DNA of 64,000 nt. It comes from Pseudomonas cichorii (GTDB taxonomy: Bacteria; Pseudomonadota; Gammaproteobacteria; Pseudomonadales; Pseudomonadaceae). Below the pieces are notes generated by a model. The model was not told where the DNA came from and ran no database searches. It saw only the letters and a program-made list of their open reading frames with translations. The position numbers and the translations under genes were made by a program. Positions 1 to 11,200 of the stretch are shown one piece after another (position 1 is the stretch's first letter; each line of letters opens with the position of its first letter). The stretch lies in assembly GCF_015471405.1 (NCBI RefSeq), contig NZ_BLVZ01000005.1, positions 62,001 to 126,000 on the forward strand. Direction: 5' to 3'.

Positions 1-784
1 CGCGCCAGAGACGCTGGAACTGATGCGTCAGCTCAGCGAATCCGGCGAACTCAAGGCCCTGACACCCGAGCGCAGCTGGAAGGAGATCTCCAGGGCACTG
101 ATGGAAGATCAGCCTCAGGTTTTCATTCAGGTGCTACATGATTGCGACGCCCTCAAGGAGTTGCTTCCTGAAGTCGAGGCATTGTTCGGCGTGCCGCAGC
201 CTGCCGCCCATCACCCGGAAATCGACACGGGCAAGCATGTACTCAGCGTACTAGAGCAATCCGCCATCCATAAACATCCGCTGAGCGTGCGCTGGGCCTG
301 CCTGCTGCATGACCTGGGCAAAGGACTGACGCCCGAATCCGAATGGCCACGGCACATCGCACACGAGCATACGGGCCTGCGCCTGATAAAAGCCGTCAAC
401 GAGCGCTTCCGGGTACCGAAGGAATGTCAGGAACTGGCGCTGCTGACAGGCCAATATCACACCCATGGACATCGTGCGCTGGAACTCAAGCCTTCGACGT
501 TGCTGGAGCTGCTGCAAAGCTTCGACGTCTATCGCCGCCCGCAGCGATTCGAAGAGTTCATCGCCGCCTGCGAGATGGACGCCCGTGGGCGCGACGGTTT
601 CGAGGAGCGCAGTTATCCACAGGCTGACTATCTGCGCGGCGCGGCCCATGCAGCCCGGACCGTTGCGGTCCAGCCCCTGGTTGAAAAGGGCTTGAAAGGG
701 CAGGATTTGGGAAATGCGCTGAAAAGCGAACGGCTGGATGCGCTCAAGGTGTACAAGGCTGAGTGCGCTGCGCTTCGCGAATGA
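1..784 (+). CDS. cca: CCA-adding tRNA nucleotidyltransferase, 3' part (5' end outside window)
   Basis: This enzyme adds or repairs the CCA end of tRNAs. The reading frame is open from the first bases of the window, so the N-terminal nucleotidyltransferase head is missing. About 261 residues remain of a protein usually near 410. The visible part contains the helical tRNA-binding region and an HD phosphohydrolase domain with the motif LLHDLGKG, typical of the enterobacterial/pseudomonad type that also has phosphatase activity. It ends 8 bp before the convergent folK. In P. aeruginosa cca has the same folK-like/folB/plsY neighbours, which supports the call. The internal ATG at 23 is not the true start. 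Confidence 0.93.
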   Translation, partial: APETLELMRQLSESGELKALTPERSWKEISRALMEDQPQVFIQVLHDCDALKELLPEVEALFGVPQPAAHHPEIDTGKHVLSVLEQSAIHKHPLSVRWACLLHDLGKGLTPESEWPRHIAHEHTGLRLIKAVNERFRVPKECQELALLTGQYHTHGHRALELKPSTLLELLQSFDVYRRPQRFEEFIAACEMDARGRDGFEERSYPQADYLRGAAHAARTVAVQPLVEKGLKGQDLGNALKSERLDALKVYKAECAALRE

Positions 785-792
785 ATTCGCGC

Positions 793-1308
793 CTACACGG
801 CATCCGGCGTTAATTGCTTGCCGCGCCACTCGAACGCTACAGGCCAGAGCTGTTGATCGATCTGCGCATCAGCCCAGAGCGTGCCGAAAGGCACGCCAAC
901 ACCTGGATGCAGGCGATCCGCCGCGATCAGCGACAAGGGCCACAGCACAAAGGCATTCTTGAGAATTTCTGCACGCGGCAGGATCAATCCGTCGAAATTA
1001 CCGACCTGCTCGCCATACAGGAGCACGTCGATATCCAGCGGCAGACCCTTGCGATCAGGCGCGTAACGGCCGCTATCGGCTTCGATTATCTTCAAACGGC
1101 GGTCCAGCTCCAGCAATGGCAGATCAGTCAGCGCCGAAACCACCAGATTGAAGAACGGACCGCTCTTGATCCCCACCGGCTGGCTCTCGAATACCGGCGA
1201 GCAGGTCAGCTCGCTCAGGAATGAATCCAGTGCATCCAGCCCGGCATGCAGGTGCCTTTCGCGCTCGATATTACTGCCGAGCCCCAGAAAAACCCGAGTC
1301 AGGGACAT
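793..1308 (-). CDS. folK: HPPK-family 6-hydroxymethyl-7,8-dihydropterin pyrophosphokinase
   Basis: FolK transfers pyrophosphate from ATP to 6-hydroxymethyl-dihydropterin in folate synthesis. The 171-residue length fits the family. The N-terminal GLGSNI motif and the PLDIDVLLYG stretch (about residues 88-97, carrying the two metal-binding aspartates) are present. The signature differs from the E. coli GPRTLDLD form because the arginine is replaced (GLPLDID). Many pseudomonads carry a second folK beside pcnB, so this may be the divergent paralogue. It overlaps folB by 10 bp and is translated after it. The start is the only well-placed ATG. Confidence 0.88.
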   Translation of the reverse strand: MSLTRVFLGLGSNIERERHLHAGLDALDSFLSELTCSPVFESQPVGIKSGPFFNLVVSALTDLPLLELDRRLKIIEADSGRYAPDRKGLPLDIDVLLYGEQVGNFDGLILPRAEILKNAFVLWPLSLIAADRLHPGVGVPFGTLWADAQIDQQLWPVAFEWRGKQLTPDAV

Positions 1309-1652
1309 CCGCGCTCAATCTCCACGCCCACACCCGCAGCAGCAGCGACAGCGCCCGGCTTGGTCAGCCTCAGACGCAGCCAGGGAATATGAAACTCGCT
1401 CATCAACACTTCGGCCAGACGCTCGGCAAAAGTCTCCACCAACTGGAACTGCGCCTGCTCGGCAAAGGCCTGAATACGGGTTGAAACACTCGCATAGTCC
1501 AGCGCCTTGCTCAGGTCGTCACCCGCGGCGGCAGGCCGGTTATCCCAGGCAAAACTCAGGTCCAGCCGCAAGCACTGGCGAATGCCACGCTCCCAGTCAT
1601 AAGCGCCGATCACCGTATCGACCTCAAGACCGTCGATGAAAACTCTGTCCAA
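1299..1652 (-). CDS. folB: Dihydroneopterin aldolase
   Basis: FolB converts 7,8-dihydroneopterin to 6-hydroxymethyl-dihydropterin, the substrate of FolK. The 117-residue protein begins [22 protein letters not shown], the conserved FolB N-terminus in which the glycine-alanine-tyrosine stretch and following Glu lie at the active site. The segment [17 protein letters not shown] is also typical. It is the first gene of a two-gene minus-strand unit with folK (10-bp overlap) and is divergent from plsY, leaving a 74-bp shared promoter gap. Confidence 0.93.
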   Translation of the reverse strand: MDRVFIDGLEVDTVIGAYDWERGIRQCLRLDLSFAWDNRPAAAGDDLSKALDYASVSTRIQAFAEQAQFQLVETFAERLAEVLMSEFHIPWLRLRLTKPGAVAAAAGVGVEIERGCP

Positions 1653-1726
1653 GCACTACTCTCCACTGCACGACAAGGGCGCGATGCGCCGTTAGAATCA
1701 GGGCATCCTCGCCCGGAATGGTTAGC

Positions 1727-2296
1727 ATGTTTTGGTTACTGGCTATTTTCGCCTACCTGCTCGGCTCACTGTCCTTCGCCATCCTGCTCAGCCGCCTCAA
1801 TGGCAGCCCGGACCCGCGCGCCAGCGGCTCAGGCAATGCAGGCGCAACCAACATGCTGCGTCTGGCCGGCAAAAAGCTGGCCGTCCTGACCTTGATCGGT
1901 GACCTCTGCAAAGGTCTGATACCGGTACTCCTCGCCAGCCTTGGCGGCCTTGCCCCCGGAGAACAGGCCTGGATCGGCGTTTGCGCCGTATTGGGCCATT
2001 TGTTTCCGTTGTACTTCCGCTTCAAGGGCGGCAAAGGCGTTGCAACCGCAGCCGGAATGCTGCTGGGGCTCTACCCTCCTGCCGCCGCCCTGGCCATTAC
2101 GACCTGGCTGCTGACGTTCTACCTGACCCGTACCAGCTCGCTTGCTGCGCTGATCGCCACGCCATTGACCCTGCCACTGCTGGCCTGGCAGGAACCTCGG
2201 GCACTGCTGCCCATGAGTGTCCTGACCTTGCTGATCGTCTGGCGTCACCGAGGCAATCTACGCGACCTGCTCGCCGGGCGCGAACGGCATTTCTGA
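1727..2296 (+). CDS. plsY: Glycerol-3-phosphate acyltransferase PlsY
   Basis: PlsY is an inner-membrane enzyme that moves an acyl group from acyl-phosphate to glycerol-3-phosphate, the first step of phospholipid synthesis. The protein has five or so hydrophobic segments and the conserved loops [11 protein letters not shown] (about residues 34-44), [21 protein letters not shown] (about 88-108) and a C-terminal [10 protein letters not shown]. The start at 1727 ([14 protein letters not shown]) matches family N-termini; an ATG three codons upstream (1718) is possible but less well supported. It converges with tsaD. Confidence 0.95.
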   Translation: MFWLLAIFAYLLGSLSFAILLSRLNGSPDPRASGSGNAGATNMLRLAGKKLAVLTLIGDLCKGLIPVLLASLGGLAPGEQAWIGVCAVLGHLFPLYFRFKGGKGVATAAGMLLGLYPPAAALAITTWLLTFYLTRTSSLAALIATPLTLPLLAWQEPRALLPMSVLTLLIVWRHRGNLRDLLAGRERHF

Positions 2297-2335
2297 GGGG
2301 TGGCATGAAAACGGCTCAACTTCACGCCACACCCC
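2297..2335. terminator. Hairpin between convergent plsY and tsaD
   Basis: An imperfect stem-loop pairs GGGGTGGC/TGAA on the left with TTCA/GCCA/CCCC on the right, around a loop of about 11 nt. It sits in the 49-bp gap between two convergent genes, where a two-way terminator is expected. There is no long T-run, so termination is inferred from position and structure. Confidence 0.4.
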
Positions 2336-2345
2336 CGAAAAACAG

Positions 2346-3371
2346 TCAGATACCCGGCAACTGCTCCATCGGCCAACGCGCCTGCACGGTGATACTCAAG
2401 TCTTCCTTCTGACCCGCCAGCAGACGCTGACAGCCCGCGAACGCGATCATCGCACCATTATCGGTGCAGAACTCGGGACGAGCGTAGTAAACATTACCGC
2501 GCAGATCACCCAGCATGCTCTCAAGCGACAGTCGCAACGCCTTGTTGGCACTGACGCCACCCGCAATGACCAGGCTCTTGAGGCCGGTCTGCTTGAGCGC
2601 ACGCTTGCATTTGATGGTCAAAGTCTCCACTACCGCCTGCTGGAAGGCCAGAGAGATGTCGCAACGGGTTTGCTCGCTGTCGTCTCCAGCGCTCTGGCAC
2701 TGCTGCCAGGTATTGAGCGCAGAGGTTTTCAGGCCGCTGAAGCTGAATACCAGGCCCGGGCGGTCGGTCATCGGGCGCGGGAATACAAAGCGCCCCGCGA
2801 CACCGCGAGTCGCCAGCCGCGAGATTTCAGGACCACCGGGATATTGCAGGCCCATCATCTTGGCCGTCTTGTCGAAAGCTTCGCCTGCGGCGTCATCCAG
2901 GGTTTCGCCCAGCAGCTCGTAACGACCAATGCCGTCGACCCGAACCAGTTGCGTATGCCCGCCGGACACCAGCAAGGCGACGAACGGAAACTGTGGGGGT
3001 TGCTCTTCAAGCATCGGAGCCAGCAGATGGCCCTCCATGTGATGGACGCCAAGAGCCGGAATATCCCAGGCAAATGCCAGAGCCTGGGCACAGGAAGCGC
3101 CCACCAGCAAGGCACCGACCAGACCCGGCCCGGCCGTGTAGGCAATGGCATCGATATCGGTCGCGACACAGTCCGCTTCGGCCAGAGTCTGGCGAATCAG
3201 CGGCAACATGCGCTTTACATGATCGCGTGACGCCAGCTCCGGCACCACGCCACCATAGGCGCGATGCAGGTCGATCTGACTGAACAATGCGTCAGCCAGT
3301 AAACCGCGCTCGCTGTCGTAAAGTGCGACGCCGGTTTCATCACAAGAAGTTTCTAATCCCAGTACTAACAT
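2346..3371 (-). CDS. tsaD: tRNA N6-adenosine threonylcarbamoyltransferase
   Basis: TsaD (formerly Gcp/YgjD) is the catalytic subunit that makes t6A37 on tRNAs reading ANN codons, working with TsaB, TsaE and TsaC. The 341-residue length is standard. The N-terminus [17 protein letters not shown], the metal-ligand motif [11 protein letters not shown] (about residues 110-120), VSGGHTQLV and the C-terminal NGAMIAFAG are all present. It is divergent from rpsU with about 200 bp between them, a very common arrangement in gammaproteobacteria. Confidence 0.97.
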   Translation of the reverse strand: MLVLGLETSCDETGVALYDSERGLLADALFSQIDLHRAYGGVVPELASRDHVKRMLPLIRQTLAEADCVATDIDAIAYTAGPGLVGALLVGASCAQALAFAWDIPALGVHHMEGHLLAPMLEEQPPQFPFVALLVSGGHTQLVRVDGIGRYELLGETLDDAAGEAFDKTAKMMGLQYPGGPEISRLATRGVAGRFVFPRPMTDRPGLVFSFSGLKTSALNTWQQCQSAGDDSEQTRCDISLAFQQAVVETLTIKCKRALKQTGLKSLVIAGGVSANKALRLSLESMLGDLRGNVYYARPEFCTDNGAMIAFAGCQRLLAGQKEDLSITVQARWPMEQLPGI

Positions 3372-3569
3372 GGGTTTGCGCCTTGTAGGGGGCAGATTTG
3401 AAGGCGCGCATGATAGTCGTCGCTCAAGGCTCCGACCAGCGGTTTTCGATCAGAGGCTTTGCATTCCTCTCAATGAGGGGTTAACATCCGCAACCCTTAA
3501 AAACCGACGTACTTTTGTGCAGTGTTTGCACGAGGCGTTGACCCCGGTAATGAATGAAGGTAGCTCTGG

Positions 3570-3785
3570 ATGCCAGCCGTCAAAGTTAAAGAGAACGAAC
3601 CCTTCGACGTAGCTCTGCGTCGTTTCAAGCGCTCCTGCGAAAAAGCCGGTGTTCTGGCTGAAGTTCGTAGCCGCGAATTTTACGAGAAGCCGACTTCCGA
3701 GCGTAAGCGTAAGGCAGCTGCTGCTGTCAAGCGTCACGCCAAGAAAGTCCAGCGCGAACAGCGCCGCGCCGTTCGTCTGTATTAA
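3570..3785 (+). CDS. rpsU: 30S ribosomal protein S21
   Basis: S21 is a small basic protein of the 30S platform involved in initiation. The 71-residue sequence is the near-invariant pseudomonad form, from [19 protein letters not shown] to a basic C-terminus ending RAVRLY. It heads the macromolecular-synthesis cluster rpsU-dnaG-rpoD, reading towards dnaG. An unrelated ORF on the opposite strand (3450-3737) is a shadow. Confidence 0.98.
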
Positions 3786-4254
3786 TTTACAGCCGTACGT
3801 CGCAAGCTTCTGCCTTGCCCGGCCATCAACGCCGGGCTGTCGGCAGTTGGAGCACTAGCCTCACGCTTCATTGACAGAGGCCGTCGAAGCCGCACATGCG
3901 ACCCAGACAAATCCGTCAAAGCACGTCCAGCCTGCTTCAGGCAACATTGATTGATCTGCCCTTCGGGCAGGCTTGATCAATGAGCATGACGAGCATGCCT
4001 TGATGACTTCGCAAGAAGCTCAGCCAAGGCAGCGTCTCTTGCGATCACTCAGTGAACACCAAAGCTACAGGCTGAAGTCGAATTCACATGAAATCGCTGC
4101 GCACTTATTTCCTTTCAAAGCTGCAGGCCCGATTATCGGATGCCGATACCCATCCGTATGTCGCTACCATTGCTGACAAAGGCGGCCGACAGGTTGGCGC
4201 ACGCTTACAGATTCGCCACGATACTTTCGTAACAAGCCTGATGACGAGAACGCC
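3786..4254. other. rpsU-dnaG spacer lacking the usual yqeY-like gene
   Basis: This 469-bp gap holds two stem-loops and no convincing gene. The first is GCCCGGC-N7-GCCGGGC at 3817-3837, just after rpsU. The second is a longer palindrome at 3951-3980 (TTGATC/GATCAA flanking CTGCCC-TTC-GGGCAG). A 59-codon ORF (4088-4267, MKSLRTYFLSKLQ...) overlaps the dnaG start by 13 bp and has plausible composition, but no support beyond that. P. aeruginosa has a GatB/YqeY-type gene at this position; no trace of it was recognised here. Confidence 0.5.
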
Positions 4255-6210
4255 ATGGCAGGGCTAATCCCCCAAAGCTTCATTGACGACCTTCTGAACC
4301 GCACCGACATCGTCGATGTTGTCAGCTCGCGCGTGCAATTGAAGAAAACCGGAAAAAACTTCAGCGCCTGCTGCCCGTTCCACAAAGAGAAAACCCCCTC
4401 TTTCAGTGTCAGCCCTGATAAACAGTTCTATTACTGCTTCGGTTGCGGTGCCGGCGGCAACGCACTGGGTTTCATCATGGACCACGACAACCTGGACTTT
4501 CCCCAGGCTGTCGAGGAACTAGCCAAAGCGGCAGGCATGGAAGTGCCGCGCGAGCAGAGCGTCAAAGGCCAGAAGCCACGCCAGCCGACCGACTCACCGC
4601 TGTATCCGCTGCTGACAGCCGCCGCCGAGTTTTATCGCCAGGCCCTGAAAAGCCACCCGATGCGCAAGGCCGCCGTGGACTACCTCAAGGGCCGTGGCCT
4701 GTCGGGCGAGATCGCACGAGACTTCGGCATGGGGTTCGCCCCGCCGGGCTGGGACAATCTCTACAAGCACCTGAGCAGCGACACACTTCAGCAAAAGGTC
4801 ATGATCGATGCCGGCCTGCTGATCGAGAACGCGGAAACCGGTAAACGCTACGACCGCTTTCGTGACCGGGTCATGTTCCCGATCCGCGACTCACGAGGCC
4901 GCGTCATCGCCTTTGGTGGCCGGGTACTGGGCGACGACAAGCCCAAATACCTGAACTCCCCTGAAACCCCGGTGTTTCACAAGGGACAGGAACTGTACGG
5001 CCTGTTCGAAGCGCGCAAGTACAACCGCAATCTCGACGAAATCATCGTTGTCGAAGGCTACATGGATGTCATTGCCCTGGCCCAGCAAGGCCTGCGCAAT
5101 GCCGTCGCCACCCTGGGCACCGCGACCAGCGAAGAGCACCTGAAGCGACTGTTCAGGGTCGTGCCCAACGTGCTGTTCTGTTTTGACGGCGACCAGGCCG
5201 GCCGAAATGCCGCATGGCGCGCACTGGAGGCCACCCTGTCGAGCCTTCAGGACGGACGGCGCGCACGCTTCCTGTTTCTGCCCGAAGGCGAAGACCCGGA
5301 CACCCTGGTGCGCTCCGAAGGTACTGACGCCTTCAAGGCGCGCATCAATCAGCATGCTCAACCGCTGGCCGACTACTTCTTCGAGCAACTGACCAAGGAA
5401 TCCGACCCGCGCTCGCTCGAAGGCAAGGCCCACATGGCCACCCTTGCGGCACCGCTGATCGACAAGGTTCCCGGCGCGAATCTGCGCACGCTCATGCGCC
5501 AGCGCCTGAGCGAAATCACCGGCCTCAATAACGAAGCCGTCAGTCAGTTGGTACAAAGTGCGCCCGCAGATGTGCCTCCCAGCTACGATCCGTACGTCGA
5601 TTACGACGCAATGCCGGATTTCGCGGATTACCAGCAGCACGGCGGCTACGAAGAGCAGCCGCAATGGACGCCCAAGAAAACCGGCGGTCAGAATCAGAAA
5701 AAATGGGACAAGAAGCCCTGGGACAAAAAAGGCAAGCGTCAGGAGTTCGAGCCTCGCGCCCCGCGCGTACCAACGGCAGTCGAACCGCCGTTGCAGGCAG
5801 CACTGAGAACCCTGCTGCACCACCCGGAACTGGCCGAAAAGGTCGAAAATGCGAGCCACTTCGCCGCAGAAGACCACGCACAGGCACAGTTACTGGTCGC
5901 CCTGATCGAGGCCCGACAAAAGAATCCGAATCTTCGGTCGTTACAGTTGATAGCGCGTTGGCACGGCACGGAACAAGGCCGATTGCTGCGCGCACTGGCA
6001 GAAAAGGAATGGCTGATCGAGGCCGACAACCTTGAACAACAGTTTTTCGACACTATAACTAGGCTATCGGCAAACCAACGTGAGCGGAACATTGATCAAT
6101 TGATCATCAAGGATCGCCAAGTCGGCCTGACGGCAGAAGAGAAAACTCTACTGCTCCAGCTGCTTAGTCGCAATGTTTCTGCACAAAACCCGACCTCAAC
6201 TGGCGCGTGA
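4255..6210 (+). CDS. dnaG: DNA primase
   Basis: DnaG makes RNA primers for replication and is recruited by the DnaB helicase. The N-terminal zinc-binding domain shows CCPFHKEKTPSF and YYCFGCGAGG (about residues 39-66). The TOPRIM catalytic core includes VVEGYMDVIAL (about 265-275) and FCFDGDQAGR (about 306-315). The acidic/lysine-rich linker near residues 440-510 leads into the C-terminal DnaB-interaction domain. Its 651 residues are normal for Pseudomonas. It lies 67 bp upstream of rpoD in the conserved macromolecular-synthesis operon. Confidence 0.97.
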   Translation: MAGLIPQSFIDDLLNRTDIVDVVSSRVQLKKTGKNFSACCPFHKEKTPSFSVSPDKQFYYCFGCGAGGNALGFIMDHDNLDFPQAVEELAKAAGMEVPREQSVKGQKPRQPTDSPLYPLLTAAAEFYRQALKSHPMRKAAVDYLKGRGLSGEIARDFGMGFAPPGWDNLYKHLSSDTLQQKVMIDAGLLIENAETGKRYDRFRDRVMFPIRDSRGRVIAFGGRVLGDDKPKYLNSPETPVFHKGQELYGLFEARKYNRNLDEIIVVEGYMDVIALAQQGLRNAVATLGTATSEEHLKRLFRVVPNVLFCFDGDQAGRNAAWRALEATLSSLQDGRRARFLFLPEGEDPDTLVRSEGTDAFKARINQHAQPLADYFFEQLTKESDPRSLEGKAHMATLAAPLIDKVPGANLRTLMRQRLSEITGLNNEAVSQLVQSAPADVPPSYDPYVDYDAMPDFADYQQHGGYEEQPQWTPKKTGGQNQKKWDKKPWDKKGKRQEFEPRAPRVPTAVEPPLQAALRTLLHHPELAEKVENASHFAAEDHAQAQLLVALIEARQKNPNLRSLQLIARWHGTEQGRLLRALAEKEWLIEADNLEQQFFDTITRLSANQRERNIDQLIIKDRQVGLTAEEKTLLLQLLSRNVSAQNPTSTGA

Positions 6211-6224
6211 GGTCATAGCTCGGG

Positions 6225-6230
6225 TATAAT
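6225..6230 (+). promoter_or_regulatory. Putative -10 element upstream of rpoD
   Basis: A perfect TATAAT lies 48 bp before the rpoD start in the dnaG-rpoD gap, with no good -35 at the standard spacing. It may give rpoD a promoter separate from the rpsU-dnaG transcript. Confidence 0.4.
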
Positions 6231-6277
6231 CCTCGGCTTGTTTTTTGCCCGCCAAGACCTTCAGTGGATAGGGTGTT

Positions 6278-8128
6278 ATGTCCGGAAAAGCGCAACAGCA
6301 ATCTCGTATCAAAGAGTTGATCACCCTGGGTCGTGAGCAGAAGTATCTGACTTACGCAGAGGTCAACGACCATTTGCCTGAGGATATTTCAGATCCTGAG
6401 CAGGTGGAAGACATCATCCGCATGATCAACGACATGGGGATCCCGGTACACGAGAGTGCTCCGGACGCAGACGCCTTGATGCTGGCCGATGCCGATACCG
6501 ATGAAGCAGCCGCAGAAGAAGCGGCCGCAGCATTGGCAGCGGTTGAAACCGACATCGGTCGTACTACCGATCCCGTGCGTATGTACATGCGCGAAATGGG
6601 TACCGTTGAACTTCTGACCCGTGAAGGCGAGATCGAAATCGCCAAGCGTATCGAAGAAGGCATCCGTGAAGTGATGAGCGCAATCGCGCACTTCCCTGGC
6701 ACGGTTGACCATATTCTCTCCGAATACGAACGTGTCACGAGCGAAGGCGGCCGCCTGTCTGACGTTCTGAGCGGTTATATCGACCCGGACGACGGCATTG
6801 CGCCGCCTGCCGAAGTACCTCCGCCACTCGACGCGAAAGCAGCCAAGTCTGACGACAGCGACGATGACGAAGAAGAATCGGGCGAATCTTCGGACGACGA
6901 AGAAGAAGCCGAAAGCGGTCCAGACCCCGTCGTGGCTCAACAGCGCTTCGGTGCAGTTTCCGAGCAGATGGAAATCACCCGCAAGGCGTTGAAGAAATTC
7001 GGTCGTGAAGACAAGAATGCCATCGCTGAGCTGGTTGCCCTGGCCGAACTGTTCATGCCGATCAAACTGGTTCCAAAACAGTTTGAAGGCCTGGTAGAGC
7101 GCGTTCGCAGCGCCCTTGATCGCCTCCGCGCCCAAGAGCGCGCGATCATGCAGCTGTGTGTTCGTGATGCCCGCATGCCACGTGCAGACTTCCTTCGCCA
7201 GTTCCCAGGCAACGAAGTTGACGAAAGCTGGACCGACGCACTGGCCAAAGGCAAAAGCAAATATGCCGAAGCCATTGCTCGTCTGCAGCCGGACATCCAG
7301 CGTTGCCAGCAGAAGCTGACCGCGCTTGAAGAAGAAACCGGCCTGAAGATTGCCGAGATCAAGGACATCAACCGTCGCATGTCGATCGGTGAGGCCAAGG
7401 CCCGCCGCGCGAAGAAAGAGATGGTCGAAGCGAACTTGCGTCTGGTGATCTCCATTGCCAAGAAGTACACCAACCGCGGCCTGCAATTCCTCGATCTGAT
7501 CCAGGAAGGCAACATCGGCCTGATGAAAGCGGTGGACAAGTTCGAATACCGTCGCGGCTACAAGTTCTCGACCTATGCAACCTGGTGGATCCGTCAGGCG
7601 ATCACTCGCTCGATTGCCGACCAGGCACGCACCATCCGTATTCCGGTACACATGATCGAGACGATCAACAAGCTCAACCGTATTTCCCGCCAGATGCTGC
7701 AGGAAATGGGTCGCGAACCGACTCCGGAAGAGCTGGGCGAACGCATGGAAATGCCTGAGGACAAGATCCGCAAGGTACTGAAGATCGCCAAAGAGCCGAT
7801 CTCCATGGAAACCCCGATCGGCGACGACGAAGATTCGCATCTGGGTGACTTCATCGAAGACTCGACCATGCAGTCGCCAATCGATGTCGCCACGGTAGAA
7901 AGCTTGAAAGAAGCGACACGCGAAGTGCTGTCGGGCCTTACCGCTCGCGAAGCCAAGGTTCTGCGCATGCGCTTCGGCATCGACATGAATACCGACCACA
8001 CGCTGGAAGAGGTTGGTAAGCAGTTTGACGTAACCCGCGAGCGGATTCGTCAGATCGAAGCCAAGGCACTGCGCAAGCTGCGTCACCCGACAAGAAGCGA
8101 GCACCTGCGCTCGTTCCTTGACGAGTAA
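6278..8128 (+). CDS. rpoD: RNA polymerase housekeeping sigma factor (sigma-70)
   Basis: RpoD directs core RNA polymerase to most growth promoters. The 616-residue protein has the N-terminal region 1.1 (residues about 1-80), a non-conserved acidic insert (about 175-215, rich in D/E/S), and then regions 2-4. Region 2.3-2.4 ([19 protein letters not shown], about 425-445) melts and reads the -10 element. The C-terminal region 4.2 HTH ([19 protein letters not shown]) reads the -35. A strong terminator follows within 50 bp. Confidence 0.98.
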   Translation: MSGKAQQQSRIKELITLGREQKYLTYAEVNDHLPEDISDPEQVEDIIRMINDMGIPVHESAPDADALMLADADTDEAAAEEAAAALAAVETDIGRTTDPVRMYMREMGTVELLTREGEIEIAKRIEEGIREVMSAIAHFPGTVDHILSEYERVTSEGGRLSDVLSGYIDPDDGIAPPAEVPPPLDAKAAKSDDSDDDEEESGESSDDEEEAESGPDPVVAQQRFGAVSEQMEITRKALKKFGREDKNAIAELVALAELFMPIKLVPKQFEGLVERVRSALDRLRAQERAIMQLCVRDARMPRADFLRQFPGNEVDESWTDALAKGKSKYAEAIARLQPDIQRCQQKLTALEEETGLKIAEIKDINRRMSIGEAKARRAKKEMVEANLRLVISIAKKYTNRGLQFLDLIQEGNIGLMKAVDKFEYRRGYKFSTYATWWIRQAITRSIADQARTIRIPVHMIETINKLNRISRQMLQEMGREPTPEELGERMEMPEDKIRKVLKIAKEPISMETPIGDDEDSHLGDFIEDSTMQSPIDVATVESLKEATREVLSGLTAREAKVLRMRFGIDMNTDHTLEEVGKQFDVTRERIRQIEAKALRKLRHPTRSEHLRSFLDE

Positions 8129-8143
8129 TAGCACAAGCAAGTC

Positions 8144-8176
8144 AAAAACCCCCGGCCCGCCGGGGGTTTTGCTTTT
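8144..8176 (+). terminator. Rho-independent terminator after rpoD
   Basis: AAAACCCCCGG and CCGGGGGTTTT form a strong GC stem followed by TTTTGCTTTT. It closes the rpsU-dnaG-rpoD unit and insulates the following c-di-GMP gene. Confidence 0.9.
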
Positions 8177-8268
8177 CTGGAATAACACTTTCCGATTAGT
8201 AGTTTTTTCACCCCTTTCCCAACGCCGTCTACACTCGTCTCATTACTATCCGCCGCTATGAGGCTGCC

Positions 8269-11200
8269 ATGTTACGACTGTCGGCCATCACACTCTTTTG
8301 TCTGATCGGCTCCATAGCACATGCCAACACTCCGGGCTTGCCGGACACTAGACAAGACGCTCTGACCGCCAGCGAAGAACTTCGTAACGGCACTCATGCC
8401 TACCCGTTTCAGGACACCGAAAGCCCAAGACTCTGGCTCGCCCAGCAAGATTCAAAAGCCTTGCTGCTCGTCTCGGACAGCACGCTGACGAGCCTGCAAC
8501 AGCCCGACATCGATAGATGGGAAAGCAGCGAGCCGGTGCATTGGGAAAACTTTCTGCTTTATGGCCTTCCGGGCCTATTACTTCTTTCGGCGGTTCTGGC
8601 AGTCGTTATCCGCAATAACCGGAAACTCAACCTGGAGATTTCTCGCGGAGTCGAACTGGAACAGAAACTCAGAGGCAGCGAATACCATTATCGCGGGCTG
8701 GTTGAAAGCCTCTCAGCGGTTGCCTGGGAAGCCAACCCGGAAAAAATGACCTACAACTATGTCTCGCCGCAGGCCGAAAGCCTGTTGGGCTACCCGCTGG
8801 CAAAATGGCTGCAACCCGGCTTCTGGCGCAGCATTGTGCATCCGGAAGACATCGACGCAGCGGAGACCTTCTGCAAGCAACAGGCACTGAGCGGCAACGA
8901 TCACAGCCTCGACTACAGGGTCCGTAACGCCGAAGGCCGGATACTCTGGATCCGCGACATCGTCAGCCTGATCAAGCGCGGCCCCGAACCCATCATCCGC
9001 GGCCTGATGATCGACATCAGCGCCAGCAAACAAACCGAAGAAGCCCTGCGCCTGTCAGAAGGGAAGTTCTCCTCGGTCTTTGCCCAATGCCCGGACATTC
9101 TGATCATCGCCCGCCTTTGCGACGGCATCATTCTTGAGGTCAACAAAGCCTTCGTGGCCCAGACCGGCATGACCAGCGAAGAAACCATCGGCAAAACCGC
9201 CACACAAATCAACCTGTGGGCCATTCCCGGCGTTGGGCCGGGCCTGCTGGAGCGCCTGCAACAAGGCCGTATCCGCAATCTGGAAATGCCCCTGCGCCGC
9301 AAGGATGGCCGTACATTTTCCTGCCTGATGTCAGCCGACCCTTTCGAGATGAGCGCTACACCAGCCGTCTTGCTCACCGTGAGCGATATCACGCCTCTCA
9401 AGCAGGCCCAGCAGCAACTGCAACTGTCCGAAGAGAAATTCGCCAAAGCCTTCCACTCATCGCCAGACGGCCTGGTTATCGCCCGGACCAGCGACGGCAT
9501 GCTGATGGAAGTCAATGAGGGCTTCTGCCGCTTGACCGGCTACAGCGAAGACCAGTGCCTGGAACGCTCAGGCCTTGATCTACAGATCTGGGTCGATCCG
9601 AGCGAGCGCCAGCAATTGGTCAAGCAGCTACAGCAGCATGGCGTCGTACGGGATTTCCGTGGCCAGATCCGTCGCCTGGATGGCCAGGTCCGGCTTTGCG
9701 AAATGTCCTCGCATCCGCTGCTCATCGCCGGGGAAGAATGCATCATGACCCTGGCCCGTGATATTACCGAGCGCCAACAGATGCAGGAAAAACTACACCT
9801 GGCCGCGACCGTCTTCGAGAGCACCGCCGAAGGCGTGCTGATCACCGATACCCGCCAGCGCATCAACGCCGTCAACCGTGCATTCAGCGAAATAACAGGA
9901 TACGGCGAACAGGAAGCCTTGGGCCAGACACCACGCCTGCTCGCCTCCGGGCAGCATGACAGCGCTTTCTACGCCTCCATGTGGCACCAACTGGGCGCCG
10001 AAGGGCACTGGCAAGGCGAAATCTGCAACCGTCGCAAGAATGGCGAGCTTTACCCCAGTTGGCTGACGATCAGTGCCGTGCGCAACAAGGATCGGTTCAT
10101 CACCCACTTCGTCGCCGTGTTTGCCGACATCTCCAGCCTCAAACACGCCCAGGCCCGTCTGGACTATCAGGCCCATCACGATCCATTGACCGGCCTGCCC
10201 AACCGCACCCTGTTTGAAAGCCGCCTGCAATCCGCCCTGCTACACAGCGAAGAGTCGGGCAGCCTTGGCGCCGTGCTGTTTCTCGATCTGGATCGCTTCA
10301 AGCACATCAACGACAGCCTCGGGCATCCCGTGGGCGACCTGCTTCTCAAAGGCATCGCACAGCGCCTCAAGGAGACGCTGCGCGACATAGACACCGTGGC
10401 ACGCCTCGGCGGCGATGAATTCATCGTCCTGCTACCCGGCCTGCTGCAACCCGGCGATGCACAAACCATCGGCAACAAACTCCTGGCCTGCTTTACCGCA
10501 CCGTTCCAGGCAGGCGAACATGAGTTTTTCATGAGTGCGAGCATCGGCAGCAGCCTCTTCCCGACTGATGGCACCGACGTCGCCACACTGGTCAAGAACG
10601 CTGATGCAGCGATGTACCGCTCCAAGGCCAAGGGGCGCAACCGGATCGAAAGCTACACCCGCGACCTGACCTCTCAGGCCAGCGAACGGATCGCCCTGGA
10701 ACAGGAACTGCGCAGAGCCATCGAACGCAACGAACTGAGCCTGTCCTATCAGCCAAAAACCAGCCTGCTGACCAACAAACTGGTGGGTGCCGAAGCCCTG
10801 ATTCGCTGGAGTCACCCGACCTTCGGTGAAGTGCCGCCTGAACACTTCATCCCGCTGGCGGAAGAAAACGGCATGATCCTCCAGATAGGCGACTGGGTCC
10901 TGGAACACGCCTGCATCCAGATGCGCAAATGGCGCAAGACCTACGAACCCTTCGGACCACTCTCGGTAAACCTGGCCGGCGCTCAACTGCGCCAGCCCAA
11001 CCTGCTCAAACGCATCGAGCAACTGCTTCTGGACAACGACCTGGAGCCCGGCTGCCTGCAACTGGAAATCACTGAAAACTTCATCATGAGCCAGACAGAA
11101 GAAGCCCTCTCGGTGCTGCACAAACTGAAAAAGCTTGGCGTTCAACTGGCCATAGACGACTTCGGCACCGGCTACTCGTCCTTGAGTTATCTCAAACGAC

